Assembly: GCA_002372775.1 (NCBI GenBank)
Contig: DFIJ01000033.1
Span: 1 to 34,336 of the forward strand
From: Christensenella sp. UBA3700
GTDB lineage: Bacteria; Bacillota; Clostridia; Christensenellales; UBA3700
DNA length: 34,336 nt
Reading direction: 5' to 3'
Below, piece after piece: positions 23,462 through 32,726 of this stretch. Below the pieces are notes generated by a model. It was given only the letters and a program-made list of their open reading frames with translations. It did not search any database and was not told the DNA's origin. The position numbers were made by a program, and so were the translations under genes. Each line of letters begins with the position of its first letter. Positions within the stretch are counted from its first letter, which is position 1.

Positions 23462-24388
23462 TTATTCTTCCTTTGCCTCAGCGCTATCATTTGCTAACGC
23501 TTCTTTAGCTTCTTTTTCTTTTCTAGCTAAATAATACTTTTCAAGCTTATCTACATCTTTTAAAGTTATATCCATTGTTCTCTTTAGATAAGATTCACCT
23601 TTAGTTAGACCCATAATTTCATACCATAAAGCAATTTCTAGAGCTCTAGCATATGTATAATCATCTTGGCATTTTTGAATAAATGGAACGTCAATTCTGT
23701 TTTCTTGAATACACTTTCTCATAGTATCAAAGATCTTTTCATCCTTAATATCTACGTTTCTTTCGATCATTAAATCAACTTTAACTTTCTTTTCTTTAAA
23801 TACTTGTCTATTCTTCCAAATATAATTCCATCCTGAATAAACAGTCAAAATTGTGCAACCTGAGATGAATACAATAGCGAACCACCACATTATTTCACCA
23901 TAAATCCAACAAGCAGCTTCATGGCCTACCATTGTTTCTCTAAATGGGATAAATAACAAAGCATTTAAACCAATCATCCCAAATGTAGTCTTCCACTTTC
24001 CTGACATATCAGCAGCTAGAATAACTTTCTTAGAAGCTGCGATTTGTCTAAATAGACTTATGATAAATTCTCTTGCAATAATAACAATTGAGCAAACTTC
24101 CATATAATATGGAATTCCTAATCTATAGTGATTTGAAGCAATACCTATAATTAAAGCTGTAATTGTTAAAATCTTATCTGCAATAGGATCTAGGAATTTT
24201 CCCATTGTAGTTACCATGTTATATTTTCTTGCAATATAACCATCTAAAAAGTCTGTTATTGAAGCAACAAAGAATAATCCTGCTGATACAATAAACATCC
24301 ACCAAATTGTTTCCTCTAAACAAAATGCGGCAATAATAAGAGGAATCATAGCTAATCTTACTACCGTAATCTTTGTAGGTAAATTCAT
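23462..24388 (-). CDS. pgsA: CDP-diacylglycerol-glycerol-3-phosphate phosphatidyltransferase with an FtsK gamma-like tail
   Basis: 308 aa against about 180-200 for usual PgsA. Residues 1 to about 195 are the membrane enzyme making phosphatidylglycerol phosphate; the CDP-alcohol phosphotransferase motif is complete (D46-x2-D49-G-x2-A-R-x8-G63-x3-D67-x3-D71) and several membrane helices follow. The extra C-terminal part (about 200-308) is soluble and charged. Residues about 217-285 align with the FtsK gamma winged-helix domain encoded by the neighbouring gene: FIQKCQDDYTYARA here against FVQRKIGVGYPKA there, then I..W....G...K.E and a shared K..M..T pattern. I infer a fused gamma-like domain; a winged helix on a lipid enzyme would be new to me. 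Start at the ATG with AAGG 8 nt upstream. Confidence 0.85.
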   Translation of the reverse strand: MNLPTKITVVRLAMIPLIIAAFCLEETIWWMFIVSAGLFFVASITDFLDGYIARKYNMVTTMGKFLDPIADKILTITALIIGIASNHYRLGIPYYMEVCSIVIIAREFIISLFRQIAASKKVILAADMSGKWKTTFGMIGLNALLFIPFRETMVGHEAACWIYGEIMWWFAIVFISGCTILTVYSGWNYIWKNRQVFKEKKVKVDLMIERNVDIKDEKIFDTMRKCIQENRIDVPFIQKCQDDYTYARALEIALWYEIMGLTKGESYLKRTMDITLKDVDKLEKYYLARKEKEAKEALANDSAEAKEE

Positions 24389-24418
24389 ACTTATAACCTT
24401 TGTAACCTTTTATCTAAT

Positions 24419-27373
24419 TTATTCTTGGTTATCCCCGTCCTGAGCTGCTTTCCATGCATCAAACTCAGCTTGAGTCATAACCATTATTTTCTTATTTCCT
24501 TCAGTCTTAGCAAATCCATTATCTATAATCCAGTCACAAATCTTAGCAGCTTTTGGATAGCCTACACCAATCTTTCTTTGAACAAACGATGTAGATACTT
24601 GTTGAGCAGCAACACAAGCCTCTAACGCATCAATATAGGCTGGGTCCAGTTTGTCTACATCACCAAGTTCCATTGCCATTTGTTCTGGCTCTTCTTGTTT
24701 TGGATCAGCCATAATCATCTTCTCTGCATCTTCATCAAAGAATTTATCATTATGGGCCTTAATATATTCAATCATTTCAATTAAGTCTTCTGTAGCAAGA
24801 TATGCACCTTGAACTCTATGAAGTTCAGCCTCATATGGGTTCATGAACAATAAGTCACCATAACCTAGCAATTCTTCAGCACCGCCTTCACCTAAGATAG
24901 TCATACTATCTTGAGTTGCTGTACACTTTAGAGCAATACGAGTTGGCAAGTTAGACTTAATTGTACCTGTAATAATATCTACAGAAGGTCTTTGTGTTGC
25001 AAGTACTAAATGAATACCCGCAGCTCTTGCCTTTGCAGCAAGTCTTGAAATCAATTTATCAAAGTCTTTCTTATATTGTGAATTTGCAATTTCACCGAAT
25101 TCATCAATAACGATAACAATATATGGAATATGAAGAGATTTATCTGCCATAACTTCTGGAAGTTTATTATATGAATCCAAATCTCTTACGCTATTATTAG
25201 TCAATAAAGCATACCTTCTCTCCATTTCATTAATTGCCCAATTCATAGCATTCATCGCTTTCGCAGGCTCATTTAGAATCTCAGGGATTAATAAATGAGG
25301 AATTCCAGCATATGGAGCAAATTCTACTTGTTTTGGATCAAATAGAATTAATCTTAAATCTTCTGGAGAATATCTACATAATAAGCTTGCTAACATTACG
25401 TTAATAGCAACAGACTTACCAGAACGAGTAGCACCAGCAATTAACATATGTGGAGCTGTTGTTAAATCGAATGAATAGTTATAGCCTGTAATGTCTTGAC
25501 CAAACGCAAATACAAGGCCAGTTTCCTTCTTAATAGCCTTTTGATAATCGCTAGATAGATATACGTTCTTAAATGGAACCATATTTCTAACTTTGTTAGG
25601 AACTTCGACACCTAGATATGGAGTACCTGGAATTGGAGCAAGCAATCTCATGCTTGTTACAGCCATATTTAACTTAATATCGTCATATCTTGATGTAATA
25701 TTCTTAATTGGAGTCTTAATATCCTTCTTGAATACAATTCTAGAGAATGTAGGTCCCATGATAATTTCTACAATCTCAATATCTACATTGAATGCAGCAA
25801 GAACTTCTTTTAACTTTTCAGCTCTTGCTTCCATATCAGCTCTATCTAACTCCTTCATTGGAGTATCTTTTAAGTTCGCAACATTAGGAGCATCATATTT
25901 CTTATAGATTCTCTTTGGTTTTGGTGGTTCAACAGGCTTTGGAGGATCAACCGGCTTAATTGGCTGAGCAGGCTTAATAATAGGTTTTTCTTCTTTTTTT
26001 TCAGCGCCATAATTAGAAATACCAAGATCTTTAAATGAATCTTGCTTCTTTTCCTCATTCTTTTGTTGTAAGAATGAAAGCATATCATTATTCTTTGGTT
26101 TTAAATATTCGCTTTGATCTTCTACAACTTCACCATTTTCTTCAATCTTTGGAGCTTCATAATGAGGTTCAAAATGAGGTGTTGTTTCAACAGGCTTAAC
26201 TTCCTCTGTTGAAATTGTGTTAATAATTGCATCAAAAGGATCAACTTCTTCTTTTTTAGGAGTTTCAAAAGTTGGTGCTTTATATGTATTTGTTTGATCA
26301 AATGCTGGATTTGCATGAGGAATATAATCTTCCATAAAATCATGATTAATTCCTTGAGCTGCATTATCATCTAGTGTCTTTTTTCTATTTGAGTTGTAGA
26401 ACGAAGCATCTTCTGCTGTTGGCTTAAATGGAATAATACCATCTGGACTTAATCCATCATTTTTACTTGGATCAACATGCTCTTCTATTGGATTAATTGG
26501 AATAATCTTGTCTGCATTAGCAAATTCTTGCATTCTTTGCTTTGCAAGTTTGATTTCTGATTCATCAGAATCTGAAGAATATGGAATGCTGTTAATAATA
26601 TCTTCCTTATCCTCGTCGCTCATACCTCCCATCATAATTCCGCTAGGATTTACTTCATCGATTGGAGTAATTTCAAAATCTTCATTTCTTCTAGAAGTTT
26701 TTAATTTCGAAGATGAGAATAATTTACCATTGATATCTCCGTTATATAATTGAGGTCCATAACTTGGTTGAGGAATATCTTCATTTACGTCATTTGATGG
26801 GCTAATATCATAATATTGAGCATTATTTACACTACCAACATGTTTTGTTCTATCTCTAAATTTAATACCAATATCAAAATCTAATTGATTGATAACAGCA
26901 AGAGCAATTAGACCTAATAAAATCAAAGATAAGATTACAAGAGAGAATACATATAATTGTGCAAGTGGATATAAAAACCAAGAAAAAGCAGCGCCACCTA
27001 AAGAATCTTGGCCATTAAATGCTTGCATAATATAATCATTAAATGAAAGTGTTGAATAATCTTTAAAAGTAACTAGATGTGCAATACAAATAACTACAAA
27101 TAAAATCAAAAGATAATTAAGGATAATCTTTAAAGAAACCTTTGGCTTCATTCCAAGAGTAATAAAGATGCCCATAACAGTACCAGCAAAACAATAGCCA
27201 TAAATAGCATATCCTAGCGCGCCAACAAGAATGCCTCTTACAGCATTTCCCGCATATCCAAAGATACTATTACCGTTAATTCTTAAGATAATTAAATCAA
27301 GAAGTCCGAAAATTCCGATGAATATTAATCCCTTAAAAATCCTATCAAGTTGGCTCTCATCTTTATTAGACAT
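24419..27373 (-). CDS. ftsK: DNA translocase FtsK/SpoIIIE
   Basis: 984 aa. FtsK pumps the chromosome through the closing division septum. The N-terminus has about four membrane helices (to about residue 165), followed by a long disordered Pro/Glu-rich linker (about 185-500, with IIKPAQPIKPVDPPKP). The RecA-like motor has Walker A GATRSGKS (647-654) and Walker B VIVIDEFG (D757, E758). The gamma winged helix (about 911-978, with SFVQRKIGVGYPKAAKICDW) reads polar KOPS-like sequences. The length and order are normal for FtsK. Ribosome site AAGGAG; promoter with an extended -10 TGTTATAAT about 30 nt upstream. A run of pgsA, rimO, cinA and recA follows. Confidence 0.97.
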   Translation of the reverse strand: MSNKDESQLDRIFKGLIFIGIFGLLDLIILRINGNSIFGYAGNAVRGILVGALGYAIYGYCFAGTVMGIFITLGMKPKVSLKIILNYLLILFVVICIAHLVTFKDYSTLSFNDYIMQAFNGQDSLGGAAFSWFLYPLAQLYVFSLVILSLILLGLIALAVINQLDFDIGIKFRDRTKHVGSVNNAQYYDISPSNDVNEDIPQPSYGPQLYNGDINGKLFSSSKLKTSRRNEDFEITPIDEVNPSGIMMGGMSDEDKEDIINSIPYSSDSDESEIKLAKQRMQEFANADKIIPINPIEEHVDPSKNDGLSPDGIIPFKPTAEDASFYNSNRKKTLDDNAAQGINHDFMEDYIPHANPAFDQTNTYKAPTFETPKKEEVDPFDAIINTISTEEVKPVETTPHFEPHYEAPKIEENGEVVEDQSEYLKPKNNDMLSFLQQKNEEKKQDSFKDLGISNYGAEKKEEKPIIKPAQPIKPVDPPKPVEPPKPKRIYKKYDAPNVANLKDTPMKELDRADMEARAEKLKEVLAAFNVDIEIVEIIMGPTFSRIVFKKDIKTPIKNITSRYDDIKLNMAVTSMRLLAPIPGTPYLGVEVPNKVRNMVPFKNVYLSSDYQKAIKKETGLVFAFGQDITGYNYSFDLTTAPHMLIAGATRSGKSVAINVMLASLLCRYSPEDLRLILFDPKQVEFAPYAGIPHLLIPEILNEPAKAMNAMNWAINEMERRYALLTNNSVRDLDSYNKLPEVMADKSLHIPYIVIVIDEFGEIANSQYKKDFDKLISRLAAKARAAGIHLVLATQRPSVDIITGTIKSNLPTRIALKCTATQDSMTILGEGGAEELLGYGDLLFMNPYEAELHRVQGAYLATEDLIEMIEYIKAHNDKFFDEDAEKMIMADPKQEEPEQMAMELGDVDKLDPAYIDALEACVAAQQVSTSFVQRKIGVGYPKAAKICDWIIDNGFAKTEGNKKIMVMTQAEFDAWKAAQDGDNQE

Positions 27374-27396
27374 AGAAATCTCCTTAAAATCTCACA

Positions 27397-27424
27397 TTTA
27401 AATTATAACACACGATAATTTAAA
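27397..27424. promoter_or_regulatory. ftsK promoter (-10) inside a 10-bp inverted repeat
   Basis: On the minus strand TTTAAATTAT, 8 nt, ATAATTTAAA: perfect 10-bp arms made only of A and T. The extended -10 TGTTATAAT (TATAAT at 27402-27407) lies partly in it; the -35 is weak (TTTTAT, 17 nt upstream). It may be a regulator site or only AT-rich symmetry. Confidence 0.5.
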
Positions 27425-27461
27425 ATAAAATATTATATATAAAAGAATTTAAGGATTGTTT

Positions 27462-28841
27462 TTAACCTACCATTATATTTTCTTCAGGTAGAATGACTGT
27501 TTCATTAGCTTTATTCTTTGTACCAGCAGTAACAGATAAAACTATTGTTAAAATACCTACACGACCAATGAACATTAATAAAATTAAAAGCAATTTAGAA
27601 ACTAAACCAAATGATGCTGTAACAAGTCCGCTTGTCATACCTACTGTTCCTACAGCAGATACTACTTCAAACATAACATCAACCATCTCTTTTTCTGGTT
27701 CCAACCATAAAATGGTTGTTGTAAATATGAAAATGATAATAAAGAAGGCAACGACGATAGCCAAAGCTTGGTTTAAAGTTTCTCTTGTTATCTTCTTTTG
27801 ATTCAATGTAATTTCACCATTTCTTGATACTAATGAAATAGTACCTAATGCAACAATAATAAATGTTGTAACCTTAATACCACCTGCTGTAGATCCTGGG
27901 CCTGCGCCGATAAACATCATGAAGATTGTATAAATTAATGAACTTTCATTTAATTTAGCCATATCTATCGCATTAAAACCAGCAGTTCTTGCAGTAATTG
28001 CTTGGAAGAATACAGATAATAATTTATTACCAAATGATTCATCAGCTAAAGCATTATCAAATTCTAATAGATACAAGAAGAACATTGACATTATGATTAA
28101 TGTTACTGAACCCATCAACATAATTTGTGTATGCAATCTCATATCCTTGAATTTAAATCTTGAATTTACGAAATCGTCCCATACAATAAATCCTAGACCA
28201 CCAGTAAAGATTAACACTGAAAGTGTTATTATAACAAGTGGGTCATGAGCATACATTGTAAATGAAGCATATTCTGTACCATAATATCCCATCAAGTCAA
28301 AACCTGCATTACAGAACGCAGATATTGAGTGGAATATCGAGAAATAAATACCTCTTGAGACACCAAAATCAGGAATAAATCTAATACAAAGTATTGCTGC
28401 ACCTAAAGTTTCAAATATCGCAGAACCAATTAAAATTGTTAATACTACATGTTTAAAACCTGATTTATCTTTGAATCCTACGGATTCCATTAAGAATTTT
28501 CTATCTTTAAATCTTAAACGGAAACCAAATGATCTTGTTAACATCGCAATAGCGGTCATCAAACCAATACCGCCAGTTTCTATTAAAAATAGAATTACAA
28601 TTTGTCCAAACATAGACCACTGCATATATGTATCTACAGTAACCAAACCTGTTACACAGGTTGCCGAAGTTGCTGTAAATAATGCATCTGTATAATTAGA
28701 CCATTGTTTATTTGCTGAAGAAATAGGAAGAGATAACAATAAACTACCCAAGAAAATGATAGTAACGTACAACATGATAATCATGCTTAATGAAGATGTT
28801 CTATTTTTTCTAAGTCTCAGTTTAAAAGAATCCTTTTTCAT
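27462..28841 (-). CDS. trkH: TrkH/KtrB-family potassium transporter subunit
   Basis: 459 aa, the usual KtrB/TrkH length. It imports K+ through four pore loops whose filter segments are all visible: ATSATCVTGL, AFCNAGFD, ARTAGFNAI and VGTVGMTSG, each with the conserved glycine. Basic N-terminus (MKKDSFKLRLRKNR) then about eight membrane helices. These proteins normally need a KtrA/TrkA regulatory ring; none is encoded in this window. It follows the M16 peptidase gene by 27 nt, with a weak ribosome site (AGGG), and the two may share a transcript by chance. Confidence 0.9.
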   Translation of the reverse strand: MKKDSFKLRLRKNRTSSLSMIIMLYVTIIFLGSLLLSLPISSANKQWSNYTDALFTATSATCVTGLVTVDTYMQWSMFGQIVILFLIETGGIGLMTAIAMLTRSFGFRLRFKDRKFLMESVGFKDKSGFKHVVLTILIGSAIFETLGAAILCIRFIPDFGVSRGIYFSIFHSISAFCNAGFDLMGYYGTEYASFTMYAHDPLVIITLSVLIFTGGLGFIVWDDFVNSRFKFKDMRLHTQIMLMGSVTLIIMSMFFLYLLEFDNALADESFGNKLLSVFFQAITARTAGFNAIDMAKLNESSLIYTIFMMFIGAGPGSTAGGIKVTTFIIVALGTISLVSRNGEITLNQKKITRETLNQALAIVVAFFIIIFIFTTTILWLEPEKEMVDVMFEVVSAVGTVGMTSGLVTASFGLVSKLLLILLMFIGRVGILTIVLSVTAGTKNKANETVILPEENIMVG

Positions 28842-28868
28842 TAACCCTAATCCCTATTCTTTATTTTA

Positions 28869-30134
28869 CTACGAATTAAACACTTCTAACAAATCTGTTT
28901 TTATTTCGCGTCCAACGTACGCAATAGAAGCAGTTGATGTATCGAATGCATTTAAGAAAGCTTGATATACATCATCCCTTGTTAGAGAGTTTATCATATC
29001 GATTGATTCATCTAAATCAAATTCTTTATCCACGTTAAGTGCTGTAGAACCTACCATTCTCATCATGGCTGATGTACTTTCTTGTCCAAGAACGAAGTGA
29101 CCTCGAACGGAATTAATACCTTTTTGCACTTCTTCTTGAGAAAGCCCTTCGTTTCTTATTGATTGAATTAAATTCTTTGTCAAAGCTACTGCTTTTTCTG
29201 CACTTTTCTTATTTGTTCCAATATAAAGAGCGGTAACCGCATTATTAGCAAATGCTGAATTATATGAATATACGCTATATGCTAAGCCGTTTTTCTCTCT
29301 TACTTCTTGGAAGAATCTAGAACTCATACCACCACCAAAGATTTCATGAGCTACTAAATTAGCATATTTCTTTTTATCTGTATCAAAGCAGCCATTCATA
29401 CCAATAGTAATATTGGCTTGTTCGATATCTTTGTATTTATACAAATATGTTGGTTTTGTTAATAATCTAGGTGTTCTCCACAATCTATTCTCAATAACAT
29501 TAAATCTACCTTCAAAATATCTTTCAACAATATCTACAGCTTTTTCAAACGAGATATTACCAACAATAGATATTACAATATCTTTTGCATTATAGTTCTC
29601 GCGTAAATATTTACGAACGTCATCGCTATTGAATCTCTCTACATTCTCTTTTGGACCTAATATAGTACGGCCAAGAGCTGTATTTTTGCCATAATATGCC
29701 TCACCAAGCATATCGAAGCATAGATCTTCGTTATCATCTTCAGACATATTAATTTCTTCAATAATAACTTTTCTTTCTTTATCTAACTCATCTTTATCAA
29801 AAGTTGCGTTAAACATAATATCAGATAGAATCTCTGCACACTTCTCTATATCACTATCTACAGACAAAGTGTAATAACAAGTGTTTTGCTTAGAAGTATA
29901 AGCATTAATAGTTGCACCAATAGATTCTATTTCATTAACAATTTGGAAAGCATTACGAGTTGTAGTGCCCTTAAAATATGTATGTTCTATAAAATGTGAA
30001 AGACCATTTGTATCATCTGTTTCATTTTGTGAACCAACGCCACACATAACAGCTATACCAACGCTTCTAACACTTTCTCTTTTATTGTAAGCAAGTCTTA
30101 ATCCACTTGCGAATTTTCTTATTACCGTTTTCAT
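28869..30134 (-). CDS. M16-family zinc peptidase (insulinase-like, processing-peptidase type)
   Basis: 421 aa from the ATG at 30134 (an in-frame TTG at 30140 would add two residues). The inverted zinc motif H-x2-E-H is HFIEH (H47, E50, H51), and the distal glutamate lies in KVIIEEINM. The layout of two homologous halves and the length fit the M16B group (MlpA/YmxG-like), often found after pnp. In Firmicutes these cytoplasmic enzymes have poorly known peptide substrates. No Shine-Dalgarno precedes the start; a TATAAT ends 9 nt upstream, so translation may be leaderless. Confidence 0.9.
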   Translation of the reverse strand: MKTVIRKFASGLRLAYNKRESVRSVGIAVMCGVGSQNETDDTNGLSHFIEHTYFKGTTTRNAFQIVNEIESIGATINAYTSKQNTCYYTLSVDSDIEKCAEILSDIMFNATFDKDELDKERKVIIEEINMSEDDNEDLCFDMLGEAYYGKNTALGRTILGPKENVERFNSDDVRKYLRENYNAKDIVISIVGNISFEKAVDIVERYFEGRFNVIENRLWRTPRLLTKPTYLYKYKDIEQANITIGMNGCFDTDKKKYANLVAHEIFGGGMSSRFFQEVREKNGLAYSVYSYNSAFANNAVTALYIGTNKKSAEKAVALTKNLIQSIRNEGLSQEEVQKGINSVRGHFVLGQESTSAMMRMVGSTALNVDKEFDLDESIDMINSLTRDDVYQAFLNAFDTSTASIAYVGREIKTDLLEVFNS

Positions 30135-30175
30135 ACGCAAATTATTATACTACTTTAAAAATATATACGCAAATT
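30133..30175. repeat. 11-bp direct repeat around the M16 promoter
   Basis: ATACGCAAATT occurs at 30133-30143 and 30165-30175, exactly 32 bp apart (about three helical turns). One copy overlaps the start codon and the other overlaps the -35 box, suggesting a pair of regulator sites. Confidence 0.5.
30144..30172 (-). promoter_or_regulatory. Promoter of the M16 gene, set up for a leaderless mRNA
   Basis: TTGCGT (30167-30172), 17-nt spacer and a perfect TATAAT (30144-30149) on the minus strand. The ATG starts 10 nt past the -10, so the leader would be 0-3 nt. Confidence 0.6.
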
Positions 30176-30470
30176 GAGTTTTTTAGTTGATAACTATTTT
30201 GAATTAGAGTATAGATAATTATCTGTTTTATCCATTATTTTCAAAACAATAGCTGCATATTTATAATAGCCAGTATTAGGCTGTAAAATTCAACGGATAG
30301 CCTATTTTGTTATGAAAAACAGTTTAAATTAAATTTATTTCAGAAATATATTTTCTTAAATTAAATAACAAGCCAATTTATTTCTAAAAATTATTTTTAT
30401 CCAAAATTCTAAATAGTATATTAAAAATTATCACATTTTATCCATTTAAAATTTCATCCAAATTTTAGAT
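30176..30470. other. Gene-free AT-rich stretch with repeated motifs (gap C)
   Basis: No supportable gene between pnp and the M16 promoter. It holds AAGCCAATTTATTTCTA (30370-30386), TTTTATCCAT twice (30226-30235, 30436-30445) and short AGCC/GGCT inverted pieces near 30260-30305. The first two motifs recur in gaps A and B. Confidence 0.6.
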
Positions 30471-30502
30471 AAAAAATATGCTGACCATTTCTGATCAGCA
30501 TA
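30471..30502 (-). terminator. Terminator after pnp
   Basis: On the minus strand TATGCTGATCA pairs with TGGTCAGCATA (11 bp, one U-G pair) around a 4-nt loop, followed by TTTTTTATC. It lies 25 nt after the pnp stop. Confidence 0.92.
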
Positions 30503-30527
30503 CAAATTCATATTGAATTATTGAAGA

Positions 30528-32606
30528 TTAAAGAACTTCAAGAAGCTTTAGTCCGATACCCTTTTCGTTGATATCGATAACCTTAACCTTAACGTTATCA
30601 CCAAGCTTTAGAACATCTTCAACCTTTTCAACTCTTTCTTTCTTTAACTTAGAAATATGAATCATAGCATCCTTTCCTGGAGCGATTTCAACGAATGCAC
30701 CAAAGTTCATGATTCTAACAACCTTACCTGTTAATTCATCACCAACTTCTGGATCATTGCAGATAAGTTCGATTGTCTTCTTAGCCTTGTTGATCATATC
30801 CATATCTGTTGAAGATACAAATACATCACCAAAGTCGTTGATATCAACCTTAACGCCTGTTTCTTCAATAATCTTATTGATTGTCTTACCACCTGAACCG
30901 ATAACATCCTTAATCTTATCTGGGCTGATTGAGAATGAAACGATCTTTGGAGCATACTTAGATAATTCCTTTCTTGGTTCTGGAATTGTTTCTAACATCT
31001 TATTTAAGATGAATAATCTACCATCTCTAGCTTGAGCTAAAGCTTGACGTAAGATCTTTTCGTTAATACCCTTAATCTTAATATCCATTTGGATAGCTGT
31101 GATACCATCTTTAGTACCTGTTACCTTGAAGTCCATATCGCCTAAGAAGTCTTCTAGACCTTGGATATCTGTCATAACAGCAACCTTTGACTTATCTTCG
31201 TTAGAAATTAAGCCCATAGCAACACCAGCAACTGGCTTCTTAATAGGTACACCAGCATCCATTAATGCTAATGTTGAACCACATGTAGATGCCATTGATG
31301 TAGAACCGTTTGAAGATAAGATATCTGAAACCATTCTAATAGCATATGGGAATTCTTCTACTGATGGGATAACTGGCTCTAAAGCTCTTTCTGCTAAAGC
31401 ACCATGTCCGATTTCTCTTCTACCTGGGCTCTTTAAAGGCTTAGCTTCACCAGTTGTATATCCTGGCATGTTATATTGATGCATATATCTCTTGCATTGA
31501 TCTTCATCAAGACCTTCTAACTTTTGAACTTCAGAAATGCTTCCTAATGTACATGTTGTTAAAGCTTGAGTTTGACCTCTTGTGAATACAGCTGAACCGT
31601 GAACTCTTGGTAATATACCAGTTTCACACCAAATTGGTCTAATTTCTGTTAATGTTCTACCATCTGGTCTGATACCGTCATCAAGAATCTTCTTTCTAAC
31701 CTTAGCCTTCTTCATAGCGTACATTGTTTCATAAATGTCTCTCTTTGAATCAGGATACTTTTCAGCGAAATGAGCATAAACATCATTGTCTAATTCTTCT
31801 TCAGCTACTTCTCTTTCATGTCTATCGAAGTGTGTTAACACTTCATCCATCTTAGCATCGCAATATTCCTTAACGTCAGCTTCAACGTCAGCAGCTGGAT
31901 GATAAAGATTTGGAATAATCTTTTCCTTACCGATTTCTGCTTGAATACCTTCAATCCATGCTACGATCTTCTTGATTTCTTCATGACCGAATAAAATAGC
32001 TTGAACCATTTCTTCTTCTGATAATTCATTACATCCAGCTTCAACCATTAAGATAGCATCCTTTGTGCCTGAAAGGTTTAAAGCAAGCTTACTCTTAGCT
32101 CTTTGTTCTGAACCTGGGTTAATAACATATTGTCCATCAACATATCCAACAACTACTGAACCTGTAGGTCCTGCAAATGGGATATCAGAGATTGATAAAG
32201 CAACTGACGAACCGATCATTGCATAAATCTCTGGTGGAATTTCTGTATCTACAGATAAACATGTAGCTATAACTGTAACATCATTATAGAAAAACTTAGG
32301 GAATAAAGGTCTTAAAGGTCTATCAATTAATCTTGATGTTAAAATAGCCTTATCACTAGCCTTTCCTTCTCTCTTCTTAAATCCCCCTGGAATCTTACCT
32401 ACGGCATACATCTTTTCTTCAAAATCACATGATAATGGGAAGAAATCTACACCTTCTCTTTGTTCCTTGGCCATACATACGTTAACCATAACGGCTGTGT
32501 CACCACATCTAACGATACAACTTCCGTTAGCTTGACCACAATATGCACCAGTTTCAACTGATACTTCTCTTCCACCTATTGTAGTCTTAAAAATTTTCTT
32601 TTCCAT
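30528..32606 (-). CDS. pnp: Polyribonucleotide nucleotidyltransferase (PNPase)
   Basis: 692 aa from the ATG at 32606; I prefer it to the GTG at 32609 because GGAGG is then 7 nt away. PNPase degrades RNA 3' to 5' by phosphorolysis. Two RNase PH domains (starting FKTTIGGREVSVETG and PIWCETGILPRVHGSAVFTR split: PIWCETGILPRVHG, SAVFTRGQTQ), a KH domain with DVIGSGGKTINKIIE, and a C-terminal S1 domain (VVRIMNFGAFVEIAPGKDAM region) appear in order. Length is normal. rpsO lies upstream with a hairpin between, the usual arrangement. Confidence 0.97.
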   Translation of the reverse strand: MEKKIFKTTIGGREVSVETGAYCGQANGSCIVRCGDTAVMVNVCMAKEQREGVDFFPLSCDFEEKMYAVGKIPGGFKKREGKASDKAILTSRLIDRPLRPLFPKFFYNDVTVIATCLSVDTEIPPEIYAMIGSSVALSISDIPFAGPTGSVVVGYVDGQYVINPGSEQRAKSKLALNLSGTKDAILMVEAGCNELSEEEMVQAILFGHEEIKKIVAWIEGIQAEIGKEKIIPNLYHPAADVEADVKEYCDAKMDEVLTHFDRHEREVAEEELDNDVYAHFAEKYPDSKRDIYETMYAMKKAKVRKKILDDGIRPDGRTLTEIRPIWCETGILPRVHGSAVFTRGQTQALTTCTLGSISEVQKLEGLDEDQCKRYMHQYNMPGYTTGEAKPLKSPGRREIGHGALAERALEPVIPSVEEFPYAIRMVSDILSSNGSTSMASTCGSTLALMDAGVPIKKPVAGVAMGLISNEDKSKVAVMTDIQGLEDFLGDMDFKVTGTKDGITAIQMDIKIKGINEKILRQALAQARDGRLFILNKMLETIPEPRKELSKYAPKIVSFSISPDKIKDVIGSGGKTINKIIEETGVKVDINDFGDVFVSSTDMDMINKAKKTIELICNDPEVGDELTGKVVRIMNFGAFVEIAPGKDAMIHISKLKKERVEKVEDVLKLGDNVKVKVIDINEKGIGLKLLEVL

Positions 32607-32686
32607 CACTAATCCTCCAATATTAGTTAAAATCTATTAATTTCCTTTGTTTAATTGTTCAAAAATTAAATAACAAAAACTAAAAG

Positions 32687-32719
32687 ATAAGGGTTGTAAG
32701 ATTGCCCTACAACCCTTAT
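32687..32719 (-). terminator. rpsO-pnp intergenic hairpin
   Basis: ATAAGGGTTGTA and TACAACCCTTAT form a perfect 12-bp stem with a 9-nt loop. On the minus strand it is followed by CTTTTAGTTTTTG, an interrupted U-run, so it can act as a partial terminator of rpsO. In E. coli the same position holds the RNase III hairpin that controls pnp. Confidence 0.75.
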
Positions 32720-32726
32720 TTTGTCA

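Noticed and set aside
25870..26370. Two Met/Leu/Lys-rich minus-strand frames within the ftsK linker
   Set aside because: They are frame-shifted readings of the low-complexity linker of FtsK; the FtsK frame is intact through the whole gene.
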